The notes below the pieces were generated by a model. The model searched no databases. It was not told where the DNA came from and saw only the letters and a program-made list of their open reading frames with translations. From the NCBI GenBank assembly GCA_015499995.1, contig JADNRV010000336.1:1-51931 (forward strand): DNA of 51,931 nucleotides, read 5' to 3'. Source of the DNA: Flammula alnicola (taxonomy: Eukaryota > Basidiomycota > Agaricomycetes > Agaricales > Strophariaceae). The position numbers and the translations under genes are program-made. Shown here one piece after another: positions 9,920-21,768 of this stretch. Numbering within the stretch: position 1 is the first letter of the stretch; the number at the start of each line of letters is the position of its first letter.

Positions 9920-10650
9920 TATGATACCTGGGCTGCCTGCCAATAAGGAGTGTACATCCACAAGGCTAACAACCCTCTTGGGCAGTTGCCCAACACTATG
10001 CAACATAATATCTACAGGCTGCCGGGTGCCAGGGATGGTTTTGGTGCTTGTTGTTGGGGCGGGTGATGGTAAATAGGTGTCAACAATGCTAGAAATGATG
10101 TCCAGCACTGTATTTTGGGTGCTGCTCGTCGTTTTGGGTGCATTAGGGCGCGGAAAAAAATATAATGGGATCTATTAATATATTTTGACCTGCCGCCACC
10201 CTTTGCGCGCCTCGGGGTGGGCGGTTGGTGGGCGGGGATGGGTGGATTGACGAGAATGGCTTTGGATGACGTTCCTATTTGGGGCGGGGCTGCTGTCAAA
10301 CAACTGTCAACAACATGGGAAATGATGCCCGGGGCTGCATTTGGGCTCTTGCTCATCGTTGGGGACGGTTTGGAGCACGGGGAAAAATCTAATAGGGTCT
10401 AGTAATATATTGCTACCCATTGCCGCCCTTTGCGCGCCTCATGCGGGGCGGGGATGGGTGGATTGACGAGGATGCCTTTGGATGACATTCTAAAATTAGA
10501 CGAAAAGCGCTAGTGTGATATTTTTAGATGCAAGCGCCGGTGCCTTGTTTCGTTATCTATAGATTAGATAGCCAGAAAGCGCCCACCTCGATATTTTTAG
10601 ATGCAGACGCTTGTGCCTCGGCGCCTGTCTCTGTTATCTATAGATTAGAT
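9920..10650 (+). repeat. Left inverted terminal repeat of W, with internal 227-base repeats
   Basis: It matches 15068-15797 in reverse. Within it, blocks recur with a period of about 227 bases: TGTCAACAA followed by GAAATGATG occurs near 10079 and 10306, and GCGGGGATGGGTGGATTGACGA occurs near 10235 and 10448. Each block includes TGCGCGCCTC and AATATATT. The frames of about 60 residues here are shared with the other arm only because the DNA is repeated. Confidence 0.8.
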
Positions 10651-10969
10651 ACTTTCCATTAATCCCACGCCATACATGTTTAAAAATAGACATGGTTCAT
10701 TTTGGCCTGCTGTCTCCATGCTCGAAAACCTCAGGTAAAACAGAGTAAATAGAACACATTGAATATATTTTAACTGTGATATGTACTGGTCATAAGATAT
10801 ACAACAAAGAAAAGATCAGATACAGGAGTGAAAGGAGGATAAGCGAGCATGGAGGGCACATGTCGACGTGAGTAATGCACGTCGTCGCCACTCCTGCTGC
10901 TAATCCTCGTTCTCCTCCGTGTCGTCGCATCGCCGCTGCCACCCTCCCACCTCGTTGTCGGCGCCATAA

Positions 10970-11462
10970 CGGAGCAGCAACAGCGATCGTGCTGCTGGCG
11001 CTCCGCCCACCTCGTCGCCGTCGCCGTACTGAGCAACAGCAGCCGTCATATTGCTGCCACTGCTCCCACCTTACCGTCGTCGTGTTATCCCAGCAGCAGC
11101 TGTCGTGCTGCCGCTGCTCGTGCCACCTGGCCATTGTCGTTGCCGTATCCCAGGGGCTGCTGTCATGCTGATGATGCTCCTGCCACCTCGCCGCCGTCGT
11201 CGCCGCATCGGAGCAGCAGCAGCAGCAGTTCCGGTGCTGGTGTTGCGCCCACTTTGTCATCCTCGCCATATACGAGCAGCAGCAGCGGACGCGCTGCTGC
11301 CGTCACCTGGCTATCGTCTTCGAATCCGAAGAGCGGCGGTCATGCTGCTGCCGCTGCTGTCTCGCCGCCGTTGTCGTATCTGAGCAGCAGCAGCGGTCGC
11401 GCTTCTGCTGCTGCTGCTCCCACCTCGTCGCCGTCGTCGTGTCGTCGTGTCCGAGCAACAGC
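10970..11462. repeat. About 60-base GC-rich minisatellite, about eight units
   Basis: Units begin GAGCAGCAGCAG and end near CCACCTCGTCGCCGTCGTCG. Lengths run 54, 59, 60, 63 and 72 bases, mostly multiples of three, so frames stay open on both strands. The translated products are poly-Ser/Ala/Arg or Cys/His/Asp strings without a known domain; I treat it as a repeat, not a gene. Confidence 0.75.
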
Positions 11463-13928
11463 GTCTCTCCTTTGGGCCGAGGAAAGGGGTGGGTGGCGGT
11501 GTGCGAGGACTCATCAGTGAGGGCGGAGGCGAACTCGTACGCCGGTGGAGGGGTAAGGAGGTAGGTGGGGGCGTTGGCCGTGCCTAAGCCAGGGTGCGCG
11601 GTGGCAGCCTAGTCGGCTGCGGTGGGTGACGCCAAATGGCGCTGCGGACGGGGTTTGTGGGGCGTGTAAGGCCGTGGTGGTGAGGTCCGAGGCAAAGCTT
11701 CGAACGTCGTCTATATGAGGCGACGTTGTTGCTTGCCTTCAATCGATCGTGCCCATGCTCGGCGTCTCCTTGTTGGTCTGTTGTTGGAAGGGTGAGCCGT
11801 GGGGTACCGAAAGACGAATCGCACCGGGGGGGTCTCCCTCTTTCAGGGTCTCCCCTTAGTAACTCGTTCCCCTCTCCTTCCATCCAAATCCTTCTAGAGC
11901 GAGCCCACATCCCTCGACGAGGGGACGGGCCTGCAAGGTGGTGATGGGTTTCGTTCGAGCTGTAACGAGCCTAATTTTACGCAAACTTGTTAGAATATGG
12001 AATATAGCATTAATTAAATTACTTACAAATAATTTTTGAGGCCTGTGGGGGTAGGGAGAGACGAGGGAGCGAGGAGATGGTGGAGGAAAGATAACCATCA
12101 GCGATGTTCAACGTCGTTGATGTGTTAGCCGGCAAATTCCGAGACCGAGACGATTGGCTGGCAAAGTCGACCCCGATCCGTCGTCGACGTTTCGAACGTC
12201 TCCGAAGCACACCCCAGTCCACCCCTTGTCTGTAAAATCATCGGTATATACTTATAATTAGTTATTTATCTCAAATCCAAAATCTCTCATTGAAATAATT
12301 TTTTTTGCGAACTCCTACATACGACAAACTAGTTTCCTCCACTGAAATGAATATCCAAATTACGTCATGCGATCCCAAGGTGTACGTTCCTCCCCGTCGA
12401 CGACGTCTCGGACGACTTCGAACTGACTTGTAAAGTTGTATTTTATTGTCGGAATTAATCTATAATAGATATATAGAACAATTTATGCACTTCCGAACGC
12501 AGAATTGAAGCGTCGCTATGCCTCTATCCACCTTTTATCGAGAGCGTGGTGATTTTGGGCTTTCCGAGATCAACTGTCCCGCCTTTAGTAGCACAGAAGC
12601 TCTGTTGAGAGGTCTGAAATATCAATAACTTAATGCAAATAATCTATTGCATCTAAAATAAAAGAGTTTTCTAGGCCATCTCAGGGTATGTGGAATGCCA
12701 CACACTTTGTAGTCAACTTGAGCATGAAACGGCAGACAAATCTTTGATCAATTCAATGTTCTTGATGTTATTTTGAGCCCTGGGACTCGGACATCTGTCT
12801 GGAGCTTTATCAAGTATCTAGAATACTTTAAATTTATCTATATGTTATACCTGCAACGTTACTTTAAAATTTTGAAGTCTCGAGGAGGCCAAACATAGCG
12901 TTTTCGATTTCGACAATCCGAAATCACCTCGAGGCTCGCTTTGGCAGATGAATATGAATTTCATTTGTGTAGAAGAGGATAGTTAAATATTCGCCATAAA
13001 TGCTAGAATAACTGAGTGTAACATATATATTCTAATGATAAATTAAATTTCTAATCTACCCAGAAGCATGTTACAGCGTTGACGCCGTCCTCGACAACGA
13101 CAGGGGCCCAGAAATTAACCGGTCCGGTACTTTAAAGCTCCGCTTCAATCCTGATCAACGATTTTCAACATTGCTGATCTCATTGTGCAACCCTCCACCC
13201 TCCTCTTCGCTCGCTGCTTTTTCATGTTTGAGGTGGATTAAGAACCTGAGGGCGGACCCATGGAGCGGGAGGCCTGCATGGTATGTATTCCAGCCACAAC
13301 CACTACCTTTGACATAACTAACAAGAACTGCCAGCCCCCCTCGTCCCTCTTGTTTGCTCCTCCCACTGCGTAGCTGCCAGCACGGATCCTCGAGCCCGGG
13401 AATCCTGCTGGCGACTCCTATTGCACATGATTGGATGTAAACGAGGTTGAATGCCAGGATCGCCATCGCCCCGTGCCTATCCACTCGCCATCTCACCTCA
13501 ACACGGCGACTGCAGCTCGACGTGCACCGGCTCTTCAATAGCAAGACGGCATGAAAAGGGAGGCCCATTCGGTGCGTCCACTGCCTGCCTTTCCGCCGCC
13601 CGCTGCCTCCCTTTCCGCCGCCCGCTATCTCTCTCCCCCCGGTTGATGCCGCCAACCTGCCACCTCCCATTTCCCTTGACCCACGTACAGCCGACATCTT
13701 CCATCTCCCATTCCACGTTACACGTGGCTAGCGAGACTGGGAGATGACATTCATCTACCATGGGATCGTAGGTGGCAGAGGTCAGGCAGACAGACAGAGC
13801 GCCGGACTGACCCACGAGCCACGTTAACCAGGAGCGCGAGGCAGGCTGGATGACGCCCCGAGGCTCGACACTGCCCATCCTATCCAGCACGACCAGAACA
13901 CGGAGATGCCAGCCGCAAGGCTATACGA

Positions 13929-13999
13929 GGAGACGACGAACCAACGTTCGTCGTCTCCTTAGATTCGAACATCGTCTCGTGTAGACGATTTTCGAATCT
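13929..13999. repeat. Two adjacent perfect hairpins
   Basis: The first is GGAGACGACGAAC, loop CAAC, GTTCGTCGTCTCC (13929-13958). The second nests AGATTCGAA...TTCGAATCT around ATCGTCT...AGACGAT (13961-13999). Similar GACG/CGTC palindromes lie at 11703-11727, 12108-12120 and 12186-12200. Confidence 0.75.
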
Positions 14000-15067
14000 G
14001 TGCTTTGGGACCTCTCCACCACAGCCGCCTCCGATCGCATCGCCACCTCTGCTCGCGGCGTTACCACCGCCTCCCCTCGCAATGCCACTCACTCCTCACG
14101 GATGCCCTCGTTATCACGTTGCGCGTCTTTCGTGAGCCGCGCTCGTCAACGCCAACGCCAACGCCAACAAGGGCACGAAAATGAACAGCTGATGATGCCG
14201 AGGCCTACACCGCCGCCGTGCCAGCAAATGACAACAGCTGACGGTTGACAACAGGTGGATGGAGAGGGAGCGAGGGGACAATCCGCCGCCGCCGGCGTGG
14301 CCTTGGGTTGCACCACATCTCCCTATTGCTCGGCATGCTCTCGATATCTGCACGAATTTACATTGTAGTTACCAGTATCAATGTAATCTTTATTAGAAAA
14401 TAATATATTTGTTTTATCTAACATTTTTTTGAGTAAAAGTGATGCTTCTGAATTCGGAAGGTGGTTGAGCTGTCATCCGGATGGATGACAAGCCATCCAG
14501 CCTTTCCTCCTTGAATTCAATGATAAAAGACAGCGTTAGAGTCCTCTGCAGCCGTAGATTACATCTATGAAATCCAATTAATAAAATTATAAGAAGAACG
14601 GTGCATAAAGTGCGAAATCATAATGGACACCAGCATCCCATGTGCATCCTAATGCAGGCAGAATGATCCCATCATTTGTAACCATTTCGGGCAGCATCAT
14701 CCAGATGGACAACAACGCATCCATCCCTTCCCGTCCAAATTTCAGGATAAAAATTGTATCATTAGATTGGAATTTTCAAGTAGATTACGGATATGTATTA
14801 AATTCAATGGAATTCTAACGGGAGCGGTGTGCAAGCGCCAAAATAAGCCCGGTATCGCATTTTATGATGCCATCACTTTCTCTAAAAATATCCGGATCTG
14901 TACGGTTATTTTTGGAATGTCATCCAAACCCATCCGCACCAATCCATCCATTCCCGCCCCCCTGTGAGGCGCGCAAAGGGCGGCATTGGGCAGCAATATA
15001 TTATGGGACCCCATTGGATTTTGTCCCGCGCTCGAAACCACCCCGATGACGAGCAGGAGCCCAAATA

Positions 15068-15797
15068 TGAGAAAGTATCTAATCTATAGATAACAGTGAC
15101 AGGCACCGAGGCACAAGCGTCTGCATCTAAAAATATCGAGGTGGGCGCTTTCTGGCTATCTAATCTATAGATAACGAAACAAGGCACCGGCGCTTGCATC
15201 TAAAAATATCACACTAGCGCTTTTCGTCTAATTTTAGAATGTCATCCAAAGGCATCCTCGTCAATCCACCCATCCCCGCCCCGCATGAGGCGCGCAAAGG
15301 GCGGCAATGGGTAGCAATATATTACTAGACCCTATTAGATTTTTCCCCGTGCTCCAAACCGTCCCCAACGATGAGCAAGAGCCCAAATGCAGCCCCGGGC
15401 ATCATTTCCCATGTTGTTGACAGTTGTTTGACAGCAGCCCCGCCCCAAATAGGAACGTCATCCAAAGCCATTCTCGTCAATCCAGCCATCCCCGCCCTCC
15501 CCGAGGCGCGCAAATGGTGGGGGCAGGTCAGAATATATTAATAGACCCTATTAGAATTTTTCCCGCGCCCAAAAGCGCCCCCAACGACGAGCAGCACCCA
15601 AAATACAGTGCTGGACATTATTTCCTGCATTGTTGATACCTGTTTACCATCACCCGCCCCAACAACAAGCACCAAAACCATCCCTGGCACCCCGGCAGCC
15701 TGTAGATATTATGTTGCATAGTGTTGGGCAACTGCCCAAGGGGGTTGTTAGCCTTGTGGATGTACACTCCTTATTGGCAGGCAGCCCAGGTATCATA
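15068..15797 (-). repeat. Right inverted terminal repeat of W
   Basis: This is the reverse copy of 9920-10650, including the block AAAGCGCCCACCTCGATATT, the 227-base internal repeats and the terminal GGCAGCCCAGGTATCATA. Differences are scattered substitutions and small indels, so the copy is not fresh. Confidence 0.8.
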
Positions 15798-15815
15798 CAT
15801 GATACTGGCACATAC

Positions 15816-16991
15816 AGGTGACATCGTGGAATCTCATTCCCTCCCTTAGTCACGCGTAACCCTGCTCTACCTTGATAACCTCCAGGATTCGACAGTCGCT
15901 GGTGTCTCGTGTATCCCTTACTTTTACTCGAGCGCCGATTAAAGCCTCAGCTTTAAGCCAGTGATCAGAATGCCCCGCTAACATTGGCATCCCCGATGGA
16001 GAATCGCCCGTCACAGATGCCTGGACAGGACTGCCTGCACATGGGGTTCGAGAAGAGGGGTCCCATGCAGGTGATAACTCATTTGAGCTCGAAGGGGTAG
16101 GCAAAGGAGTCCTGGGAGTGGGAGGAGCAGGGGGGAATGGTGGAACCTCTTGAGGCGGATATGTAGAGGTTCCCAAGAATGTGAATGTAAAGGACTGTTC
16201 ATCAGGACGTCTGAAGAATCGGGTCAGTAAATGCTCGGGGGCGACGAGGCGATAAAGTGCACACAGAAATGCTAGATCCCCCAGAGAGAACTCGACCACT
16301 TGTTGCTGACACGCTTCCAGTTCGACCCACGCCTTGCCAAGCGGACTTGTTTCCTTGATGAGACCCTTGTATCGTTTCCAGACGTGCGATCCGATTACGA
16401 TGACCCGCTTTCCCTTATACACTCCATTGGGGTCTTTGGCTCCCAGTTTATTTCTCAAATTGGGTTTCGAGGCCTCAGAGTCGTTGCGACAAAGTCAGAG
16501 CTGTAAAACACTACTTGTCCCGATGACACAGTAAACTGTGACCGAAATCAGAATAAGTGTGCTTTAGAGATATCGAACCTTACCTCGGCTTGCTTTTCCA
16601 TATTCAATATTTTCATTCCCTCGTCGAAAATATTAACGACCCATCCTGTAAGCCCTGAGTTCGGACCATCAAGCACCCTGACCTCGTCCCCTACGCGGAA
16701 TGCCAATCTCACATCCGTGCGCAGCACATTTTCCGTCAGGTCCTGGGTAGATAGGTATACTGTAATTTCATTCTCGCCTACATCCTCGACCTGTCCAAGA
16801 AGACCACAATATTCTCCCCGAACCACCTTGACGCGATCATGGAGTTTGACCTGACTTGTCATAATGCCGTTTTCGGTTCGGACATGAGCATCTGCCTCGA
16901 GAACGTCGTTTGAAGAGAACAGCATCAAGACCGACATGCTGGGGAGCGGTGATAGGGCCACAAACCGGCCGCGCGTGAATTTCGCGATATA
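15816..16991 (-). pseudogene. SPT5-like gene, middle part with KOW domains
   Basis: Two exons read on the minus strand. The upstream exon (16991 to about 16574) has K-F-T-R-G-R-F-V-A-L-S-P and then two KOW-like units: H-D-R-V-K-V-V-R-G-E-Y-C-G-L-L-G and G-D-E-V-R-V-L-D-G-P-N-S-G-L-T-G-W-V. After an intron (GTAAGG...TTACAG) comes K-G-K-R-V-I-V-I-G-S-H-V-W-K-R-Y-K-G, a Pro/Ser-rich linker and K-V-R-D-T-R-D-T-S-D-C-R. SPT5 proteins use KOW modules to bind RNA polymerase II during elongation; this paralogue type is common in mushrooms. A TGA at 15850-15852 stops the frame before the conserved R-F-H-D-V-T, and upstream the frame meets a stop at 16992. It is broken by insertions on both sides. Confidence 0.7.
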
Positions 16992-18074
16992 TCATCTTTT
17001 ACCTATAGAATATAACCGAGATAGAGAGACTAACGCACCCAAGTTAGTAGTCTAAGGCCTAGCTATGCGACTACTAGCTGTCATATAACCTGTGACAATG
17101 GTAATCAGACGCGGTTCAGAGCTAGCTGAGTCCGTATGATAAGCCGGGAGACAGTTAAAAGTTAGAAACAGTGAAATATAGAACACACAAGTCATAAACG
17201 ACTAGCGAGGCATAAAACGCACCATGGGGAATAAATTAAAAGACTTCTGGATGCTTTGGAAGTAGTGTGCGGTGAATTCAGTACAATCAGTGTATTGCTG
17301 AATAGCTAGCTACAAAATACTACAACTAGGAGCGCGAGACACAGCTAGTGAAAGCGAGACGCGAGTACGTCGACTACTAGCGGGTGTATCTTGTGACTTA
17401 CCGGGAGACGCACGGGACGCGGACGTGTTAGTTAGACGCACGCTCTACCCTCTACCCGCGGGAGTACCAAAAGTAGTAATAGGATGAGAAAGGAAAGAAG
17501 AAACCGGCATCAATGATGGCCGCAAATCCGGAATAAAGCGGCACCGCTAGCCAAGACGCACGCATGATGCGCATGGTACGCGGAAGTCAGGAGCGTCCTA
17601 GCGCGCTAAAATGGGATGAATTTCCAAATCCCTTGACCTCTATCTGGTCACCTGGAATACCCAACCCTATACCCATTGCCTGCAGGCATTATTTACACAA
17701 GATAAGAATGTTTTACTCTATTTTATTCGCATACCAGAACCACACATAGCTGTAGTATAAAAGATGTACTTCTGTAGCTAGTTACCTTAAGCAATCTCTT
17801 CCCTGTTTTATTTCGAGCTAAGACGCAGTGTCTAGTAAGAAAGAAGACGAATAAAGGATCAGTTTGACTTCATAGAGTTCGTTTGAAGCCAGAGAAGGCT
17901 TAGTTAAATAAAGAGAAAAGTTCTTGAGGACAAGGTCCAAGAATTTAGAAGCCAGAGTGTGCTTAGAGTCCAAGAGAGCACCTAGAGAGTCAGAAACAGA
18001 GTCCACAGTGGGCTAGCAGATCATTCAGAAGGTAGCGCACAGTGCGGCCTTAGTTTCAGACCAGTTCCCAAAGC
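16992..18074. other. Left flank of the nested block, unclassified repeat DNA
   Basis: No coding frame with motifs is seen. Many CTAG-containing words occur (GCTAGC, CTAGCTAG, ACTACTAGC). A 13-base word GTTCAGAGCTAGC at 17114-17126 recurs at 36781-36793 in the same orientation, flanking the whole block. With 34787-35047 this is probably the element into which KDZ1 jumped. Confidence 0.4.
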
Positions 18075-18081
18075 TTCAGAG
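18075..18081. repeat. Target-site duplication, left copy (KDZ1)
   Basis: TTCAGAG directly precedes the terminal CACATAGG; the same seven bases follow the other end at 34780-34786. An extra C after both copies would allow eight bases if the element began one base further in. Confidence 0.75.
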
Positions 18082-18570
18082 CACATAGGACAGTGTAACA
18101 ATCACCTTAGTAACCTGAGTCCGGTAATCAACAAAATCACAATGATCACCGGGCTAGCCGCACTGACTTAGAAACAACAGCTGTCATGTGCTTCACGGTG
18201 CGGCCGGATCAGGTATGAAATCGCGTATCACACGGTTCATTTGCATGTGATTGTGTCCTATAGGCACACCCAGGGTGGTTACCATACGGGGTTCGGTCCC
18301 GAGGGTGGCCGTAATGGCTTCCCAGGGGGCCCGGTAATCCATTCCCAGGGGGCCCAGGCGATTGATTCCCAGGGGGCCAGCTAGCGCAGGATAATAGGGG
18401 CCCGGTAATTGGTCCCGAGGGCGGCCATATAAATGGCCCTCGGGTTCTGCCTAGCATTCCTTTACACTTGTTCGTCCCTCAGCATGTACTCCCTCGGTCT
18501 TGCATATTCACCAGAAAAGGATATGTAGTTGTCATGTTGTCTTCCACTGGATGTAGATGTAGAAAGCAAG
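18082..18570 (+). repeat. KDZ1 left inverted terminal repeat
   Basis: It pairs with 34273-34779. The outer 140 bases are nearly identical between the arms. Next come three units of TTCCCAGGGGGCC (period about 23-24) flanked by TCCCGAGGG units, then GGCCATATAAATGGCC, and an inner part of weaker similarity ending AGAAAGCAA. The KDZ2 end at 43007 is a third version with more repeat units. Confidence 0.88.
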
Positions 18571-18676
18571 CACCGTGGTGGGATGCTGCATTCAACTAAC
18601 AGTTGAAATTGGTACTGTTATTTGAATTTAGCATCCCACCACTGGCCTTGCTTTCTACTTCTACATCCAGTGAAAG
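18541..18676. repeat. Long imperfect hairpin at inner edge of the left TIR
   Basis: CCACTGGATGTAGATGTAGA...GGTGGGATGCTGCATTCAA (18544-18595) is repeated in reverse as TTTGAATTTAGCATCCCACC...CTACATCCAGTG (18621-18672) around a loop of about 25 bases. The corresponding place at the right end of KDZ1 has no such hairpin, so it marks only the TET-proximal end. Confidence 0.75.
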
Positions 18677-18893
18677 ACGATGAGACAAACAAATACAGAT
18701 CATTTTGCGGTGAATATGCGGGACCGAGGCAGTGCATGCCGAGGGTCAGCCATTGTAAGATTTGACCCTCGGCACTTCCATTCAGCCAAAGGAACAATTG
18801 TACTAAATAAAATTTACTGCAATTTCCCATCACATGACCAGGTCACGTCAGGGAAATGAAATTATACGCTCTTTCTTCCAACCACAAACCATC

Positions 18894-20146
18894 ATGACAG
18901 CAGACATTGCACTTCACCTGACAGAGGCTATTTCCACTTACATGAAAGCCCAATTTTGACAAAAGCTTCACTCCTGTGATGATGATGTCCCTTTCCCATC
19001 TGACTGGGACTTTACACTCTTGCAGGAATGTGACTTGGCTGTTGATGTCCTCACAGATGCATACAGCAGAAAATGTAAGTTGATCACTCTGCCGAGGGAA
19101 TGATGTCAGTCATTAATTGAAGATTTGAAACAGATGTAACCCAGTGGAGGGCCGACGACTATGTGGCCGAGTTAACCGAGAAGGCCACCGGTCGCAATTC
19201 CAAGGTAGAGGCCAAATTGGTCAAGAAGTTTCCTCCCATATTTTCGCCCACGGTCTACCAAACGGAACCATGCATAGTCACCGATATGGATGGAAATATC
19301 TTGGTCTGGTATATACCCGGGGCGCTGACAACACAACGTTCGGTGAGTGATTCTGTTGACGTCCTCGGGGGGCCAAGGTTGACCGAGGAGCGCCAGAGGC
19401 AAATGTGGGACGATATGCATCTACTGGAGAGATCCATCCATACCAAGGGATGCAGTAGCTGGCGCGGGGGACCGAAATTTTTCAGAGCAGAAGAAGGATG
19501 GTTAAAACCAGGAAATGTTAGCATGGCACCAGCCTGGTTTCAGCAGGCCCACGAGGTAAATATGTGAATGCAGTTGCGATCCAAATAACTGACTTTCTCG
19601 CAGAAATCAAACAACATGGAAGTTTCTGCAGCACTGATGCGGAACCACAGCATGGCATGGGTGGAAAAGCAAATAAGAGCTTCAGCATTAGTTGGTGGAA
19701 TGTTGAGTATCATGCACCCCGAGGTGTATGCCGCCGGAGTAAAAAGTCTCGAGTTGCTCGCCGGGCGCCCGAGGTTGATCAAAAAGGGGGATCGGCTCGC
19801 CGAGGTACTCCGAGTTTGGAGCTCCCCCTTCACAGTCATGACTGTCATCAGCAACCAAGACACACCATTTCACCGAGACAATGGGTCAGCTCATCCATGG
19901 TTTGACATACTGGTGGCCCTCGGAATATATGAAAATGGACGGATCAAATTTCCGGGATTGGGGATGAGATTAAAGTATGACCCAGGGACCGTGGTCGCTT
20001 TAACCGGCAGGCTTGTCAGGCATGGTGCTAATTGTCCCGGGGACCGAGCATGCATTGCATATCACATGAAGCAGAACATTATTGAGGAGTTGGAGATTGC
20101 CAAGCCATCATGGGCAAATGAATCAATGTATTCAGAGCACTGTTAA
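18894..20146 (+). CDS. TET/JBP-type 2-oxoglutarate/Fe(II) dioxygenase (copy with premature TGA)
   Basis: There are three exons with clean introns at 19075-19133 and 19556-19603, about 381 residues. TET/JBP enzymes oxidise 5-methylcytosine or thymine in DNA. The catalytic core is complete: H-R-D at about 291-293 within T-P-F-H-R-D-N-G-S, a conserved D eight residues on (P-W-F-D-I-L), the distal iron-binding H at about 341 (V-R-H-G-A) and the 2-oxoglutarate-binding R at about 349 (G-D-R-A-C-I-A-Y-H). W-R-G-G-P-K-F-F and E-G-W-L occur upstream. The ATG at 18894 is the natural start, but codon 22 is TGA (18957-18959) where CGA would fit. Unless read through or bypassed, the protein would be cut; the domain itself is intact. 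The CCGAGG words of the whole element also fill this gene. Confidence 0.85.
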
Positions 20147-20340
20147 TGCAGTGCCTATGGGGAAGATTTATATATATAACCAAATCAATCAATATATTAA
20201 CCCAGCAATTTAAATTCACCATGATAAAAAGTACATTTGTGCAAAACAAGAGCAGGGCCCTGGGGGAGATGATGCCGTGGGGGTTCAACAAACGAAAATG
20301 GCAGGCCCACGGCACATGGAGACCTACAAGGTGTTACAAT
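20147..20340. other. Convergent 3' spacer between TET and gene A
   Basis: The two genes read towards each other. The DNA is AT-rich at first (TATATATATAACC), then GC-rich near the gene A stop. No terminator motif stands out. Confidence 0.5.
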
Positions 20341-21704
20341 TTATTCATCTTCCTCATCTCCGTCATATTCTTGTTCACTGTTCTCCGAATCAACTTCACC
20401 CTCGGCATCCAATTTCCAATTGCCACTGTCACCCTCGGAATCATCATTAGACAAGTTGTGCTCTTCAGAGCCATCGGAGTCCTGAGCGCGGAACTCTGAC
20501 GGGATTGATTCTACCGACTCTGCTTCAGAGTCATGTGGGTTGCTCGCAGTGGAGTTCGCGGGCCCGCCGGCCGCCGGGAGGCTACCGTCTGACTGCCTAG
20601 GGCCCTCGGCCTCCTCTGATGCCTGCTGTTTGGCCCATGCTCTCCATTTGATTCCATTCAAAATGCCATCGTGATGTTCATGCCTCGGGAATATGTTCTG
20701 GTATTCCTCAGGCAATGAATCCCCATCTTGAAATGGTATGCCATGCTTCGAATACACCTTGTCGAGTATGTCGTATGCCCCCACCCTCGCTGCAGATCTC
20801 TCTGCCGCTTCTTTACCCAAGATAACGGCACCATTGACTCGAGTCTGGACAGACTGAAGTCGGTCAAAAGCTACGAGCAAGGTCTCACGCAGTGGTGCAC
20901 AACTACGGCAGGTAGGTGCACTCCCAGGGACTGCGGGGGTACTAAGGTCCTCGGGCGTCCCATGGGTCGCATTCGCCGGTGGTGCCAGTGGGGCCGGTGG
21001 AGGTGGCCTCGCAGCTAGCCCAGGGACGTCGCCTATGTTTTTGTGTTGAATGTTCCGAGTGCTTCCCAGAGCTTCCATTTGTGCCATATGTTTGTGCGTC
21101 ACCTTTCAAAAGCAATGGATATTGTTGTAATAAAAAGAATTGGAGGAGCAAACTCACAGTTGTGAAAAAATCTTTGAAATGGGCTTGTATAATCTGGCGG
21201 TTGACTCGGGGCACCTCAGCCTCCGACTCGGGTGACTTCCACCAGTAACAGTAATCTTTGGTGCACCCGAGGATCTCGACATCTTGGTCAGCATTGAAGT
21301 CCATGTTAATGGATGCTGGAAGGGTGTTGGCCTCGGGCTGCCGAGGGGGATTAGTCTCGAGGAGCATATCTGACAAATCCTTCAAAAGGTAGGGGATCTG
21401 ATTCGGAACCCGTTGACTGTGCAAAACCCAACGTGAGTGAGTACTTGCTCCTGTGGGATGAATAACAATGTTGTTAGACCATCGGCAGTGTTCAAAGGCG
21501 CAATATGCATACAGCTTCATCTTGAATGTTCTGCTTCCAGTTCAAGATTTTCCAATTGCGATCACGGGACATCACTGTTCTTATTGCGGTCCGAAGCCGG
21601 GCCATTAGCAGATGCAACTTCAACCTTGCACTTGCCTCCCGATCTTCATAAGAGATGGGCATTCGGGCGTCGGGTGGTGGGGAAACAAGGTGTGGTAGAG
21701 GCAT
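20341..21704 (-). CDS. Gene A: KDZ cargo protein, acidic C-terminus
   Basis: The probable start is the ATG at 21704. The last intron is clear: GTGAGT...GAAAG between F-K-D-F-F-T-T and V-T-H-K-H-M-A-Q. The first intron (GTATGC donor after Q-D-E-A) has a matching acceptor region, but the phase I read is off by one, so that junction is unresolved or frameshifted. Visible parts are a basic N-terminal segment with R-D-R-N-W, P-Y-L-L-K-D-L-S-D-M, D-Y-C-Y-W-W-K-S, a proline-rich linker, C-R-S-C, a helical stretch with L-L-V-A-F-D-R-L-Q-S-V, N-I-F-P-R-H-E-H-H, and about 90 Ser/Asp/Glu-rich residues. I do not recognise a domain. It lies directly downstream of the transposase on the same strand. Confidence 0.6.
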
Positions 21705-21768
21705 GGTGGTGGTTGAAGGAGAGAACAACAATAAAGTTGAACTTTGGAACTGATGATCTGAGATAAGA

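Larger units (their letters stand above)
10651..15067. other. Interior of element W, no supported gene
   Basis: 10970-11462 is a minisatellite; 11703-14000 has five palindromes rich in GACG/CGTC. 12260-13140 is AT-rich without frames. The frames at 13155-13890 are Arg/Gly-rich, overlap on both strands and lack motifs. 14400-14990 has scattered GGATGGATGAC and CATCCA words, and a further degenerate copy of the terminal-repeat unit near 14915-15040. Nothing here is convincingly protein-coding. Confidence 0.5.
9920..15797. mobile_element. Element W: 5.9-kb long-TIR element without visible transposase
   Basis: The outer about 730 bases at each end are inverted copies of each other (9920-10650 and about 15068-15797), both beginning TATGATACCTGGGCTGCC. 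The inside has a coding-like minisatellite, several palindromes and AT-rich DNA, but no frame with a recognisable transposase. It is therefore probably a non-autonomous or gutted DNA transposon. It interrupts an intron of the SPT5-like gene. A clear target duplication is not visible; ATATAT and ATACAT flank GATACC/GGTATC, which is only suggestive. Confidence 0.65.

Noticed and set aside
10217..10402. Small conserved protein also at 15325-15513
   Set aside because: Identical because the arms are inverted repeats; it overlaps the 227-base repeat unit.
10770..11520. Cys/His/Asp- or Arg/Ser-rich frames in the minisatellite
   Set aside because: Open on both strands because the repeat units are multiples of three; the cysteines do not form a known cluster.
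13155..13890. Overlapping 130-180 residue frames on the minus strand
   Set aside because: Arg/Gly-rich, both strands open, no motif or splice structure.
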